From a virus, in IMG/VR virus record IMGVR_UViG_3300031999_000009, positions 1-64,000 of that record: a stretch of 64,000 nt of DNA; one strand, given 5' to 3'. The notes beneath the pieces were generated by a model that saw only the letters and a list, made by a program, of their open reading frames with translations, did no database searches and had not been told where the DNA came from. Below, piece after piece: positions 6,969 through 15,073 of the stretch (positions within the stretch are counted from its first letter, which is position 1; each line of letters starts with the position of its first letter). Position numbers and translations under genes: made by a program.

Positions 6969-7568
6969 ATGCGAATCGAAGGACTGCGCGCCGACGGTGC
7001 GCAACTGTTGCTGTTGGGGTCAGGGTTGGCGGTCATCATGCGCGGCGATCGCGTGTCCACGACGGTGGATGAAGACGTGGCGCGCAAGCTTGGACCGTGG
7101 GGCCCCGCGGACAACGGCCTGGAGCAGCGTCGCGCAGCCGAGCGGCAGGTTGACCGCTGCCGCGTCACCCCTATTCACCTGATGGGCGCGATGCCAGCCG
7201 CCGCGGATTCCCCGGCGTCAAAGGGTGAGCCCGCGGCCACGGCGGAGGAGCTGAAGGCCAAGGCCAGCGAGCACCAGGCGGCCGCATGGGGCGAGGACAA
7301 CGACATCGACAAGCTGAAGGAAGACGCGGACAACGAAGCCAAGGAAGCGCTGAAGCAAAGCGCGTCGGCCAAGACAGCGGCGGATCACCGCGCAGCTGCC
7401 GATGCCTTGGAAGCCGCGGCGGCCTCTCAGGCGGCGGTGGCGAAACTTCAGGAGGGCCCCGCTGCGACGCCGGCTCCTGGCACGCCAGAGTTCGATGCGT
7501 ATGTGGCGGCAGAGGTCGCGCGACGCGTGTCAGAGGCGCAGGCGACTCCCGCGCCAGTCAGCGCGTAA
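6969..7568 (+). CDS. Head-module protein, paralog of the 4808 gene N-terminus, 199 aa
   Basis: AGAAGGAG precedes the ATG. Residues 1-70 (MRIEGLRADGAQLLLLGSG...MRGDRVSTTVDEDVARKLGPW) align with the start of the 4808 product. The rest is Ala/Glu/Lys-rich helix, then a short tail. A scaffold-like or internal structural role is plausible but not shown. Confidence 0.65.
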   Translation: MRIEGLRADGAQLLLLGSGLAVIMRGDRVSTTVDEDVARKLGPWGPADNGLEQRRAAERQVDRCRVTPIHLMGAMPAAADSPASKGEPAATAEELKAKASEHQAAAWGEDNDIDKLKEDADNEAKEALKQSASAKTAADHRAAADALEAAAASQAAVAKLQEGPAATPAPGTPEFDAYVAAEVARRVSEAQATPAPVSA

Positions 7569-7584
7569 TCGGTTACTCTTAGCC

Positions 7585-7839
7585 ATGCCGCTCGACCCGC
7601 TGTGGAAAGAAGTCGCTCGCGATACGCCGGATGCCCGCGCGAAGCGGTCATTGAACGAGAAGAAGCACAAGGTGCTCGGCTGGATGGAAGAAGTCTTCTG
7701 CGTGAACTGTGGAGTGTCGGGCGGAATGATTTCAAGGGACTGGGCGTTGTTCGTCACGTATCTCTGTGACGACTGCGTGTTCAAGCATGGGCGGCCCCCA
7801 ATGGCCGAGCTACCAGAGCATCTGGTGAAAGGACAATAG
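7585..7839 (+). CDS. Small zinc-finger-like protein, 84 aa
   Basis: The ATG at 7585 is chosen because the longer upstream frame overlaps the previous gene. Two Cys pairs, CVNC and CDDC, spaced about 24 residues apart make a likely zinc ribbon. TACTCT lies 5 bp before the ATG and could be a -10 for a leaderless message. Function unknown. Confidence 0.65.
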   Translation: MPLDPLWKEVARDTPDARAKRSLNEKKHKVLGWMEEVFCVNCGVSGGMISRDWALFVTYLCDDCVFKHGRPPMAELPEHLVKGQ

Positions 7840-7843
7840 AGCG

Positions 7844-8338
7844 ATGCCGTTCTACTACGACGTCAAGAAGACTCCTGGCACGCCAGGCACCGCCTGCACG
7901 ACGAACGGTGCAGCGAACACGCTGTCGACGCACTTCCGCTTCGCCACCATCGCCAACCAACCTGTCGCGCGCATCGCGGGTGTCTACGGCGCGGCGCGCT
8001 TTGGCACGGCGGGCGGTGCAGTGATGTATGGCATCCGTCCGGGCACAATCGGCACCGGCGGCACAGCGAACACGCCTGCGAAGCGCAACCCGCTGTCTCC
8101 GGCTGCCTCGTTGACGGCCTTCGATGACGGCACGGCGATCACGGCTGGCATCACGCCGATTCAGCAATTGTCGGTCGGTGTCGCGCAGACCGGCGGGCAG
8201 GGTGGCTGGGTCGGGTTGGAGCAGGACCACATGATCGCGTTGCAGCCGAACGCTGGCGCGAACGGCCAGTTCGAGATCGCCTCGAAGGCGAACTCGGCAT
8301 CCGTGACGTTCGACCCGCTCATCGAATTCCAAGAGTAA
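7844..8338 (+). CDS. Structural protein, 164 aa
   Basis: AAAGGACA precedes the ATG. The product is Gly/Ala/Thr-rich with regular beta-like spacing and ends FDPLIEFQE. It begins MPFY, as do two other small structural genes (10108, 21001). It lies in the head region; decoration or head-fibre protein is my best guess. Confidence 0.6.
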   Translation: MPFYYDVKKTPGTPGTACTTNGAANTLSTHFRFATIANQPVARIAGVYGAARFGTAGGAVMYGIRPGTIGTGGTANTPAKRNPLSPAASLTAFDDGTAITAGITPIQQLSVGVAQTGGQGGWVGLEQDHMIALQPNAGANGQFEIASKANSASVTFDPLIEFQE

Positions 8339-8341
8339 GCC

Positions 8342-8626
8342 GTGGCTGTCGGCCAAGCCACGCTCGCGTTCGGTGCGGTGCCGGGCCTCGGGGAAGCCTC
8401 GGTGGTGGTCACCGGACAGGCGGCGATCCTCGGCACGTCGCTCGTGGAGGCGTTCTTTCAGGAAGCCGTCACGGGCACCAACGATGCGGTGCAGCATCGG
8501 CAGGCGGGATGGGCGATCCGCTTGACGTGCGGCGCTATTGTGGCGGGCACCGGATTCACGATCTTCGCCGACGTGGAAGAAGGCTTCGCGGTCGGCGACT
8601 TCACCGTTCAGTGGGTATGGAACTGA
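8342..8626 (+). CDS. Small structural protein, 94 aa
   Basis: A GTG start at 8342 follows the previous stop by three bases. It encodes a compact beta-rich protein (GQATLAFGAVPG...ASVVVTGQ...FTIFADVEEGFAVGDFTVQWVW). Such short sandwich-like proteins are common among capsid or tail decorations. No family is recognised. Confidence 0.6.
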   Translation: MAVGQATLAFGAVPGLGEASVVVTGQAAILGTSLVEAFFQEAVTGTNDAVQHRQAGWAIRLTCGAIVAGTGFTIFADVEEGFAVGDFTVQWVWN

Positions 8627-8627
8627 C

Positions 8628-10100
8628 ATGAGCTTCCTCTATCGTCTGATCGGGTCGGTCACCCCGCAAGAAGTGGACACGGCGCCACAGGCGGCGCGTG
8701 GCATCCTCTACGACTTCGCCGGAAACCTCATCACGCCCGCGAACCGCGCGGCGGTGTCGGAGACGGCGGGCGGTGTCCTGCACGCGGGCAAGGACTACAA
8801 GATTGCGCGCACGCTCCGCGCCTCGCAGAATGGCGCGCTCGTCATCGCGGGCGACGAGACGATGCTGCTCAACGATTCAGGGGAGGGCACGACCCGCAAC
8901 CTGAACACGTGGATTGAGACGCTGACGACGATGGCGTCGACGCAGACGCTGGCGACCGGCTTGCTCCTGAACAGCGCCTCCACGCTGACCACCACGACGG
9001 GCATCCTTGAAAGCAGCCATCGATCGTTTCCAGTGCTGGCGAAATCCGGGCTGCACTTCCGTGCTCGCCTGCGCTTTTCGGGCGCGACGAACTGCTTCGA
9101 AGAGTGGGGCTTCTCGGACTGCGCGAGCGCGACGACGGCGCTGATCAACAACGGAGCGTTCTTCAGGCGTGACGGCGCCGGGTCGCTCCAGCCGATTCTG
9201 GCCTTCAACGGCACAGAAGGCGCGGGTCCGACGATGACGGGACCGGGCAACACGGAATACGCGTGGTATGACATTTTTCTCGAAGACGACCGCGCGACGT
9301 TCCAGATCACGTCGGTGACGGGCGTCCTCCTGTCGTCGGTGGTCATGGAGCGCGGCGCGACCGGCGGGAGCGGCACGGGTGTGGCGACGGCGGCGCGGCT
9401 GCTGGCCGTCACGCATATCCCGGCGTTCTTCCGCGTCTACAACTCTGGCGCGGCTGGCTCGGCGCCTCAGATCGCGATGACGATGTGCACCGTGCAGATG
9501 GTGGACTCGTGGTCGCAGCGGTCGATTCCGATCCAGCAATCCGGCATGTTGCTGAACGCCGCGTCGTCACCGACCGCGTTCACGCAGCTCGCCAACTGGA
9601 CGAACAGCGCCGCGCCGACGACGCGCACGCTGTCGAACACGGCGGCTGCGGAAACGACGCTTGGCGGCTTGCTCGTGGTGAACGCGATCGCGGGCGGTGC
9701 GACCGACTTGATCATGTTCGGCTGGCAGAACCCAGCGCCCTACACGTTCTACTGCGATGGCGTCTGGATTCCCGCGCCGTTGAATCAGGTGGTGGCCGTC
9801 GCCACGACCGCCACGATCTTCCAGTATTTCATGGCGTTCAATTCGAGCGCCGTCTCGCTGGCGACCGCTGCGCCCTACTCGCCTATGCGCGTGGCGCTGC
9901 CCGGTGTGCATACGGCAGCCGTCGCGCTCGCCGCGAACGCGCTGTTCTCCGGCAACCAAATCTTCGTGCAGTTCGCAACGCCGTTCGCGGTGCATCCCGG
10001 CCGGTTCCTCCATATCGGATGCCGAGAGATTGTCGGCACGGCGACCGCGACGGAAACGTATCTGTGGGCCGGTGTGGGCGTGTCAGGATTCTTCGAATAG
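8628..10100 (+). CDS. Large structural protein, 490 aa
   Basis: The ATG at 8628 sits one base after the previous stop; the frame is open further upstream but overlaps that gene. The protein is Thr/Ala/Gly-rich and beta-rich, with a likely lectin-like middle region (residues 110-290: LHFRARLRFSGATNCFEEWGFSD...). Its C-terminal half looks like a second beta domain. It could be a head fibre or a receptor-binding component. No enzymatic motif is visible. Confidence 0.6.
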   Translation: MSFLYRLIGSVTPQEVDTAPQAARGILYDFAGNLITPANRAAVSETAGGVLHAGKDYKIARTLRASQNGALVIAGDETMLLNDSGEGTTRNLNTWIETLTTMASTQTLATGLLLNSASTLTTTTGILESSHRSFPVLAKSGLHFRARLRFSGATNCFEEWGFSDCASATTALINNGAFFRRDGAGSLQPILAFNGTEGAGPTMTGPGNTEYAWYDIFLEDDRATFQITSVTGVLLSSVVMERGATGGSGTGVATAARLLAVTHIPAFFRVYNSGAAGSAPQIAMTMCTVQMVDSWSQRSIPIQQSGMLLNAASSPTAFTQLANWTNSAAPTTRTLSNTAAAETTLGGLLVVNAIAGGATDLIMFGWQNPAPYTFYCDGVWIPAPLNQVVAVATTATIFQYFMAFNSSAVSLATAAPYSPMRVALPGVHTAAVALAANALFSGNQIFVQFATPFAVHPGRFLHIGCREIVGTATATETYLWAGVGVSGFFE

Positions 10101-10107
10101 GTGGAGT

Positions 10108-10287
10108 GTGCCGTTCTACCGCGTGACGCTCGACCCTGTGCGGGTAGAGGCCACATCGCCGGACGCGGCGGTTCGGCAGGTCATCCAGGGCTCGCCCGTA
10201 TTTCGCGTGGTGGAAATGATTCGTCGAGAGTCGTGGGACCAAGGAGCGGAAACGCTCGTGACGAGGGCGCCAGGTCCACAACCGTAG
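10108..10287 (+). CDS. Small hypothetical protein, 59 aa
   Basis: The GTG start at 10108 gives (M)PFYRVTLDP, matching the MPFYRV start of the 21001 gene. The middle resembles a short alpha/beta unit (VRVEATSPDAAVRQVIQG). It directly precedes the repeat protein. Confidence 0.55.
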   Translation: MPFYRVTLDPVRVEATSPDAAVRQVIQGSPVFRVVEMIRRESWDQGAETLVTRAPGPQP

Positions 10288-10298
10288 GAGGCTAGCCC

Positions 10299-12404
10299 GT
10301 GTCACTGCTGCTTGCTGCGGCACCACCGCCGGTAGCGCAGCCGGACACAGCCGAATCCTTCCGCGGCGACGTTCGTCCGTTCCGCAGAAACCTCCGCAAT
10401 AACGCCGTCCGTGCGCTCGCTGCGGCGCTTCTCCTCTACAACAATGTCGATGTAACCGTCGTTGCGGCTGAAGCGGACACGTTCGTCCAGTCAGTCCAAG
10501 GCACCCGCGCGCTCTCCGCGGCCAATACTGCCTTCGCGCAACGCGCTGGGCGCATCGCCGCCCCACTTGGCTGGACGGTGCCGGCGACTGTCGCCGAGGA
10601 ACAAGACACCGTTGTTCAGGACGTTCAGGGCACCAGGCAGCTGGCGACTGCCGCGCGTGCGTTCGCGCGACGCGCGGGTCTTGCCGCGCCGCTCGGGTGG
10701 TTTACCCCGAAAGACACGACTTACGAGACAGAGCCGTGGATCCAGCCGGTCGCTGGCGCTGAGACGGTCCTCGGGCGTTCGCTGGCACGTCTCCGCGCTG
10801 TTGCCAAACGGGCGGCCCCGTATGGCTGGTTCACGCCAGAAGACTTCACGACCGAGGAGTCCACGTGGACGCAGGCGCCGCAGGGCACCCGCGCAATCTC
10901 ACTCACCGCAGGCCGCGATCGTGCGCGAGCGGTCACCGCCAGCCGTTACCTCTGGTCGCAGAGCTACGACGATTTCCAGCAGGCGGACCCGCTCCAGCCG
11001 ACGCAGGGCACGGCCTCGCTTGGCCAATCGCTGGCCGCGTTCCGCCGCGTCGCCGTGCAGTCCGCGAGACTTGGCTGGTTCCAGCCAGAAGACTTCACGA
11101 CCGAGGAATCCACGTGGACGCAGCCTGTCCAGGGCACATCCGCGCTGGCTGGTGCGCAGCGCGCCACGACGCTCAGGGCTCGCACCGCGGCACAACTTGG
11201 CTGGTTCGCGCCTGAAGACATCTCGTTCGTCGAGCCGACGCCCGTCCAAGACGTGCAGGGCACGGCGTCCATCAGGACTGGTTTGCGTGCGTCGCTGTCC
11301 CGCGCCACCCTCGCCGCGCGCTACGGCTGGTTTACGCCGTCAGACGATTCTGTTCAGGAACAGCACGACCCAACGCAACCAGTGCAGGGGACGTCCGCGC
11401 TTGCCGCTGGTCTGCGGCTCGTCCGCCTGCGCGCGGGACAAGCCTCGGCTTTGGGCTGGTTCACGCCCAAGGACGATTCGTTTGTCGAGCCGACGCCCAT
11501 CCAGCCAGTTCAGGGCACTGCGTCCCTGTTGGCGATGGCTCGTGGTCGGCGAGCGGCGGCGGTCATCTCGGCTCGGCTCGGGTGGTTCTCCCCTGGTGAT
11601 CTCACCGATATTCCTGAGCCGTGGATTCAGCCCGTTCAAGGCACCACGGCACTTCGCGTCGCGTCGCAGTCAGCGTGGCAGCGGGCTCGGATTGCCGCCA
11701 CTTACACCTGGTTCGTCAGCACCGATACGACTACCGAGGCTGACCCGACCGTCCAGCCGACACAGGGCGCAGGCGCGCTGTTTCGCGCGAACCTGGGCTT
11801 CGCGTCGCGCGCGCGCGTGGCCGTTCGCTACCTCTGGTTCACGCCGTCTGACGGAACCGCTGAAGAATCGACGTGGACGCAGGACGTTCAGGGTGTGCGT
11901 CAGCTGCGCGCCGCCTCGATTGAGTTCCGCCGCCGCGTGCAAGCAGCCGTGGCGCTGTTCTGGGCGAACGGCACCGACGCCAGCGTCGAGCCCGAGCCGC
12001 CCGTCCAGCCCATCCAGGGCACAAGCTCGGTGTCACGTGCGGCCGTCGCTTTCCGCGCGCGAGCCGCCAAGGCTGTCCGCCTGCTCTGGTTCACGTCCGA
12101 GGACGACAGCACGGACACGGGCACGACCGAGCTCTACCTCCAGCCCACGGTGGGCACGCAGAACTTGCGTCGCAGTCAGCAGTTGTTCTGGTCGCGGGCT
12201 CGTGCGGCATCCTCGCTGCTGGTCAGCTATGGCACAGACGAAAGCTTCGTCCCGCCTCTCCAGTTCCTCCCGATCTACCGGTTCGACGTGGAGAGTTCAC
12301 AGCTTTTCGCAATTGATGCGACACTGACCACTGCGGTGTGTGATGAGGTTGAGCGCGTGTCACTGGTGAGCGACGACGCCCTGTTCTATTCGGTCTTCGA
12401 GTAA
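10299..12404 (+). CDS. 14-repeat virion-associated protein, 701 aa
   Basis: A perfect AGGAGG precedes the GTG start. After ~62 residues the protein is built of about 14 tandem repeats of 42-46 residues. Each combines a QPVQGT-type turn, an Arg/Ala-rich helix and a LGWFTPED-type turn rich in acidic residues. The C-terminal ~50 residues are different (FRLP-less, ending YSVFE). It sits in the head module. A fibrous or DNA/capsid-binding structural role is plausible; I recognise no family. Confidence 0.7.
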   Translation: MSLLLAAAPPPVAQPDTAESFRGDVRPFRRNLRNNAVRALAAALLLYNNVDVTVVAAEADTFVQSVQGTRALSAANTAFAQRAGRIAAPLGWTVPATVAEEQDTVVQDVQGTRQLATAARAFARRAGLAAPLGWFTPKDTTYETEPWIQPVAGAETVLGRSLARLRAVAKRAAPYGWFTPEDFTTEESTWTQAPQGTRAISLTAGRDRARAVTASRYLWSQSYDDFQQADPLQPTQGTASLGQSLAAFRRVAVQSARLGWFQPEDFTTEESTWTQPVQGTSALAGAQRATTLRARTAAQLGWFAPEDISFVEPTPVQDVQGTASIRTGLRASLSRATLAARYGWFTPSDDSVQEQHDPTQPVQGTSALAAGLRLVRLRAGQASALGWFTPKDDSFVEPTPIQPVQGTASLLAMARGRRAAAVISARLGWFSPGDLTDIPEPWIQPVQGTTALRVASQSAWQRARIAATYTWFVSTDTTTEADPTVQPTQGAGALFRANLGFASRARVAVRYLWFTPSDGTAEESTWTQDVQGVRQLRAASIEFRRRVQAAVALFWANGTDASVEPEPPVQPIQGTSSVSRAAVAFRARAAKAVRLLWFTSEDDSTDTGTTELYLQPTVGTQNLRRSQQLFWSRARAASSLLVSYGTDESFVPPLQFLPIYRFDVESSQLFAIDATLTTAVCDEVERVSLVSDDALFYSVFE
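10484..12250 (+). repeat. Tandem ~130-bp coding repeats (14 copies)
   Basis: Each unit encodes a VQGT-like turn, a basic helix and a G/Y-W-F-T-P-E/S-D turn. Units are diverged in DNA but align at protein level, so this is an old duplication kept under selection. Confidence 0.7.
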
Positions 12405-12413
12405 GGTCAACAC

Positions 12414-12554
12414 ATGGACGTGAGCACCAGCCGCACGGTAGACTTCGCCGTCGAGGTCATCCTTGTTGAACCGCTGATCGTCGCGCGATTCGATGTCTCG
12501 GTTAGCCAGGTCGTGGCGAACGATGTGGCCATGGAACATCCGGAGGCTGTATGA
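12414..12554 (+). CDS. Small hypothetical protein, 46 aa
   Basis: A short ORF begins MDVSTSRTVDFAVEVILVEP and stops at TGA 12552-12554, overlapping the next ATG (ATGA). It has a beta-hairpin-like pattern. The tight coupling supports it. Confidence 0.55.
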   Translation: MDVSTSRTVDFAVEVILVEPLIVARFDVSVSQVVANDVAMEHPEAV

Positions 12555-12868
12555 GCGGTGGACAAGTGCAGTTGCGAGTCGGCGACGAGGCCAGCATCAT
12601 CCGTGTGACCGTGAAGGACGCCGGCGTGGCGCTGAATCTCGCGACGGCTACGGTCAAGCAGTTCAAACTCAAGAAGCCCAGCGGCACGGTCGTGGTCAAA
12701 GACACCGTCTTCACCACCAACGGCGTCGATGGCCAGCTTCAGTATGTGACACTGGCCGGCGACCTCGACGTGCCTGGCCCGTGGATGGTTCAGGTCTACA
12801 TTGAGATGGGCACGCAGAAGTTCCACACCACCATGTTCAGCCTTCCCGTTTCGGCGAACCTGAGCTGA
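12551..12868 (+). CDS. BppU-like N-terminal domain protein, 105 aa
   Basis: The whole protein is one Ig-like beta domain: GDEASIIRVTVKD, then TATVKQFKLKKPSGT, GVDGQLQYVT, and GPWMVQVYIEMG. This pattern is seen in phage baseplate upper protein N-terminal domains and related small virion proteins. In this head-module context it may be a decoration or connector. Confidence 0.65.
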   Translation: MSGGQVQLRVGDEASIIRVTVKDAGVALNLATATVKQFKLKKPSGTVVVKDTVFTTNGVDGQLQYVTLAGDLDVPGPWMVQVYIEMGTQKFHTTMFSLPVSANLS

Positions 12869-12872
12869 TGCC

Positions 12873-14534
12873 ATGGAACAGCTGACGCTCTTGAACGTGG
12901 ACGCGCTGCCCTACCGCGATCGCTTGCTACTGAAGGCTGATCCCGCGCCGCTGCCGCCCCCGGTGATGGCGGCCTTGGAATTGTTGTCCACGCTGGCGAC
13001 GGTCAAGGACGGTGTGGGCCCCACGTCGGTCAAGTCGTCGAACGTATTCCGTCGACCCGCCGTGCAGCTGCGCGTCCCGTTGAATCGTAAGACCACGGTG
13101 AACGTGCGGCAGGACATTCCCCTTGACCGGCTCGAGCCGACGCAGGAGAAAATCCCCGCGGTCGGGTTGCAGGTTTACATCGTCCGTCCACGGCGTGACC
13201 CACCAGATGTGTTGCATGTCGTGATGCGCGACGGTCGCGATCGGCTCGTGGTGCAGGAAGGTCACACGCGTCTCGGCGCTGCGGTGTTGCGCGGCGAGAC
13301 GACCATGAACGCGCGTGTCTGGGAGTTCGTGCAGGACGCCGCTGGTGACTTCGTGCCGGTCCCGCGTGGGCTTCAAAAGCGCGGGCTCGACAAGGCGTCG
13401 CACGCGTTGAGCTACCGCGAACGCCTGACGCTCCTCGCCGCGCAGTCTGAGGTTGCTGACAGCGACGTCATCAATCTGCCGAAAGCCGGCTGGAGTGCGC
13501 CGGCGGCGACTGATTACGACGAGTGCCTCGCGCAGAATAGCGATAAGGCCGATCCTGGAGCCTACTGCCGCACGCTTGGTATTCTTCCGCCAGACGAGGA
13601 CGACGAGGAAGAAGCCGAGGACGAGGGCGACGCACCCGAGACGGTCAACATGCCGGACATCGCGGACGTGTCGTTCCCGTCGATGATCGGGGCCATGCCG
13701 TCGAGTGCACCCGCCGGGTCCACCGTGACGAAGCGCAAGCGCAAGCGGCCAGTTGTCTACAAGGGCGTGCGCCTGAGTCGCTGGCCCATGAAGTTCGAGG
13801 CGGAGGTCATGTCGCTGTCGGAGATCCCGCCGCGCCTGGACATGGCTGTCGAGACAGTGCTCGCTGACGGGCAGTCGCTGCACGCCACGATGCAAGACAT
13901 CGCGAACTTTGGTTCACGCGAAGTCGTGCGCGAATTGGTGCGTCAGGGCGCGCCAGACACGCTGCTGTCTGCGGTCCCTCCCGTCGACGCGACCGATTGC
14001 TGGTCCGCGCTGACGCGCGATCGAGACAGCGACCTGGCGGCTGCGCGTGCTGACACTGCGCATCGCGTGGGTCGTCGCCGGCTGAGCCAACAGCGCCGCG
14101 ACCAGCTGACCGATCAGTTGTTCGAGCTGCGCGTGCCTGGCATCACCAAGCGGTATGCGAAGCGCGCGGTGAATGACGCCTTCGCGCTCGGGCGCTCGAC
14201 GGCCATCACGTTCTTTCGCCGCAAGCACGAGGCCGTCAACTTGGCCTACCGTGACGAGAATGGCCGTTTCATCAGCGAGATTGAGGCCGTCAACAGCGGC
14301 ATCATCGCGATCGACTTCGTCGTGCAGACCGCCATCATGGACACGCACACGTGCGACGAGTGCTCCGAGGTGGACGGCGAAACGATGGACCTCGGCGATG
14401 CGCGTCAGGAAGAGTTGCATCCGCCCTACGTGAAGTGCTTGGGCGGTGACCAGTGCCGGTGCGTGCAGATCGCTGTGCTGGAGAATGGGAAGGAAATCAA
14501 TGTTGACGAGATTGACGAAGACACCATTGGTTGA
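12873..14534 (+). CDS. MuF-type minor head protein with ParB-like domain, 553 aa
   Basis: Residues ~68-155 resemble a ParB/sulfiredoxin-like domain (IPLDRLEPTQEKI, then LVVQEGHTRLGAAVLRGET). An acidic linker (residues ~225-255) follows. The C-terminus is the Mu gpF head-morphogenesis domain, with DTHTCDECSEVDGE at ~490 and HPPYVKCLGGDQCRC near the end, a conserved Cys/His cluster. MuF proteins associate with the portal in procapsids and often carry extra enzymatic domains delivered with the DNA. The ParB-like part could therefore be a nuclease-type cargo; catalysis is not shown. Confidence 0.8.
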   Translation: MEQLTLLNVDALPYRDRLLLKADPAPLPPPVMAALELLSTLATVKDGVGPTSVKSSNVFRRPAVQLRVPLNRKTTVNVRQDIPLDRLEPTQEKIPAVGLQVYIVRPRRDPPDVLHVVMRDGRDRLVVQEGHTRLGAAVLRGETTMNARVWEFVQDAAGDFVPVPRGLQKRGLDKASHALSYRERLTLLAAQSEVADSDVINLPKAGWSAPAATDYDECLAQNSDKADPGAYCRTLGILPPDEDDEEEAEDEGDAPETVNMPDIADVSFPSMIGAMPSSAPAGSTVTKRKRKRPVVYKGVRLSRWPMKFEAEVMSLSEIPPRLDMAVETVLADGQSLHATMQDIANFGSREVVRELVRQGAPDTLLSAVPPVDATDCWSALTRDRDSDLAAARADTAHRVGRRRLSQQRRDQLTDQLFELRVPGITKRYAKRAVNDAFALGRSTAITFFRRKHEAVNLAYRDENGRFISEIEAVNSGIIAIDFVVQTAIMDTHTCDECSEVDGETMDLGDARQEELHPPYVKCLGGDQCRCVQIAVLENGKEINVDEIDEDTIG

Positions 14535-14844
14535 GACGCTGCGGTCGTCGTGGAAGCGCTGGCTCGTGCCGTCGGTGCCGCCTGGCCAAATCACGGACGG
14601 TGCCAAGTTGATTCTCGAGACGGCCGTCTACGTGGAAGCGCGGTGCCCCTGTGGGTCCGAGCACATTCATCGACTCGACCTGTTCTCCACCTCGGAGTGC
14701 CGTCGCTGCAATCGCACGATTGCGATTCGCTCCATCCAATATTTCCGCCCTGGGCCGCACGTGATGCCCGACCCGCAGTTCACGATCGGATTCGTGCTGA
14801 CGGATGAAGCGCTGGCCCGCCGACGCACCTCCGGCGTGCACTGA
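14500..14844 (+). CDS. Zinc-ribbon hypothetical protein, 114 aa
   Basis: GGAAGGA precedes ATG 14500, which overlaps the MuF gene by 35 bp in another frame. Two Cys pairs (CPCG and CRRC) about 20 residues apart suggest a zinc ribbon. Function unknown. Confidence 0.65.
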   Translation: MLTRLTKTPLVETLRSSWKRWLVPSVPPGQITDGAKLILETAVYVEARCPCGSEHIHRLDLFSTSECRRCNRTIAIRSIQYFRPGPHVMPDPQFTIGFVLTDEALARRRTSGVH

Positions 14845-14847
14845 TTC

Positions 14848-15066
14848 ATGCGCCGCTGTGATTTCTGCAGCTGGCGCAAAGCCATGACTCTGCAAGACGC
14901 GTCGGGGCGCTGGGGATGGACATATATCTGCGCGGTGTGCGGGACCGGATTGGTCTTCACAAGCACTTACAGCCCAAATTCCAAACGAGGCGTCTTTAGA
15001 ATCAGTGGGTTGCAAGAAAAGCTTGCCAAAGAAGAAAAATCAGAACAAAGTAGCGCTCGTGCGTAG
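14848..15066 (+). CDS. Small zinc-finger protein, 72 aa
   Basis: CDFC at residues 4-7 and CAVC around 28-31 form a treble-clef or ribbon-like pair. The C-terminus is basic then acidic. A TAGAAT box at 14997-15002 lies inside it and may serve the downstream protease gene. Confidence 0.6.
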   Translation: MRRCDFCSWRKAMTLQDASGRWGWTYICAVCGTGLVFTSTYSPNSKRGVFRISGLQEKLAKEEKSEQSSARA

Positions 15067-15073
15067 CGAACCC

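Noticed and set aside
10462-12327. 621-aa alternative-frame ORF inside the repeat protein
   Set aside because: Arg/Pro/Ser-rich frame created by the codon bias of the repeats; the other frame has coherent repeats and a perfect AGGAGG.
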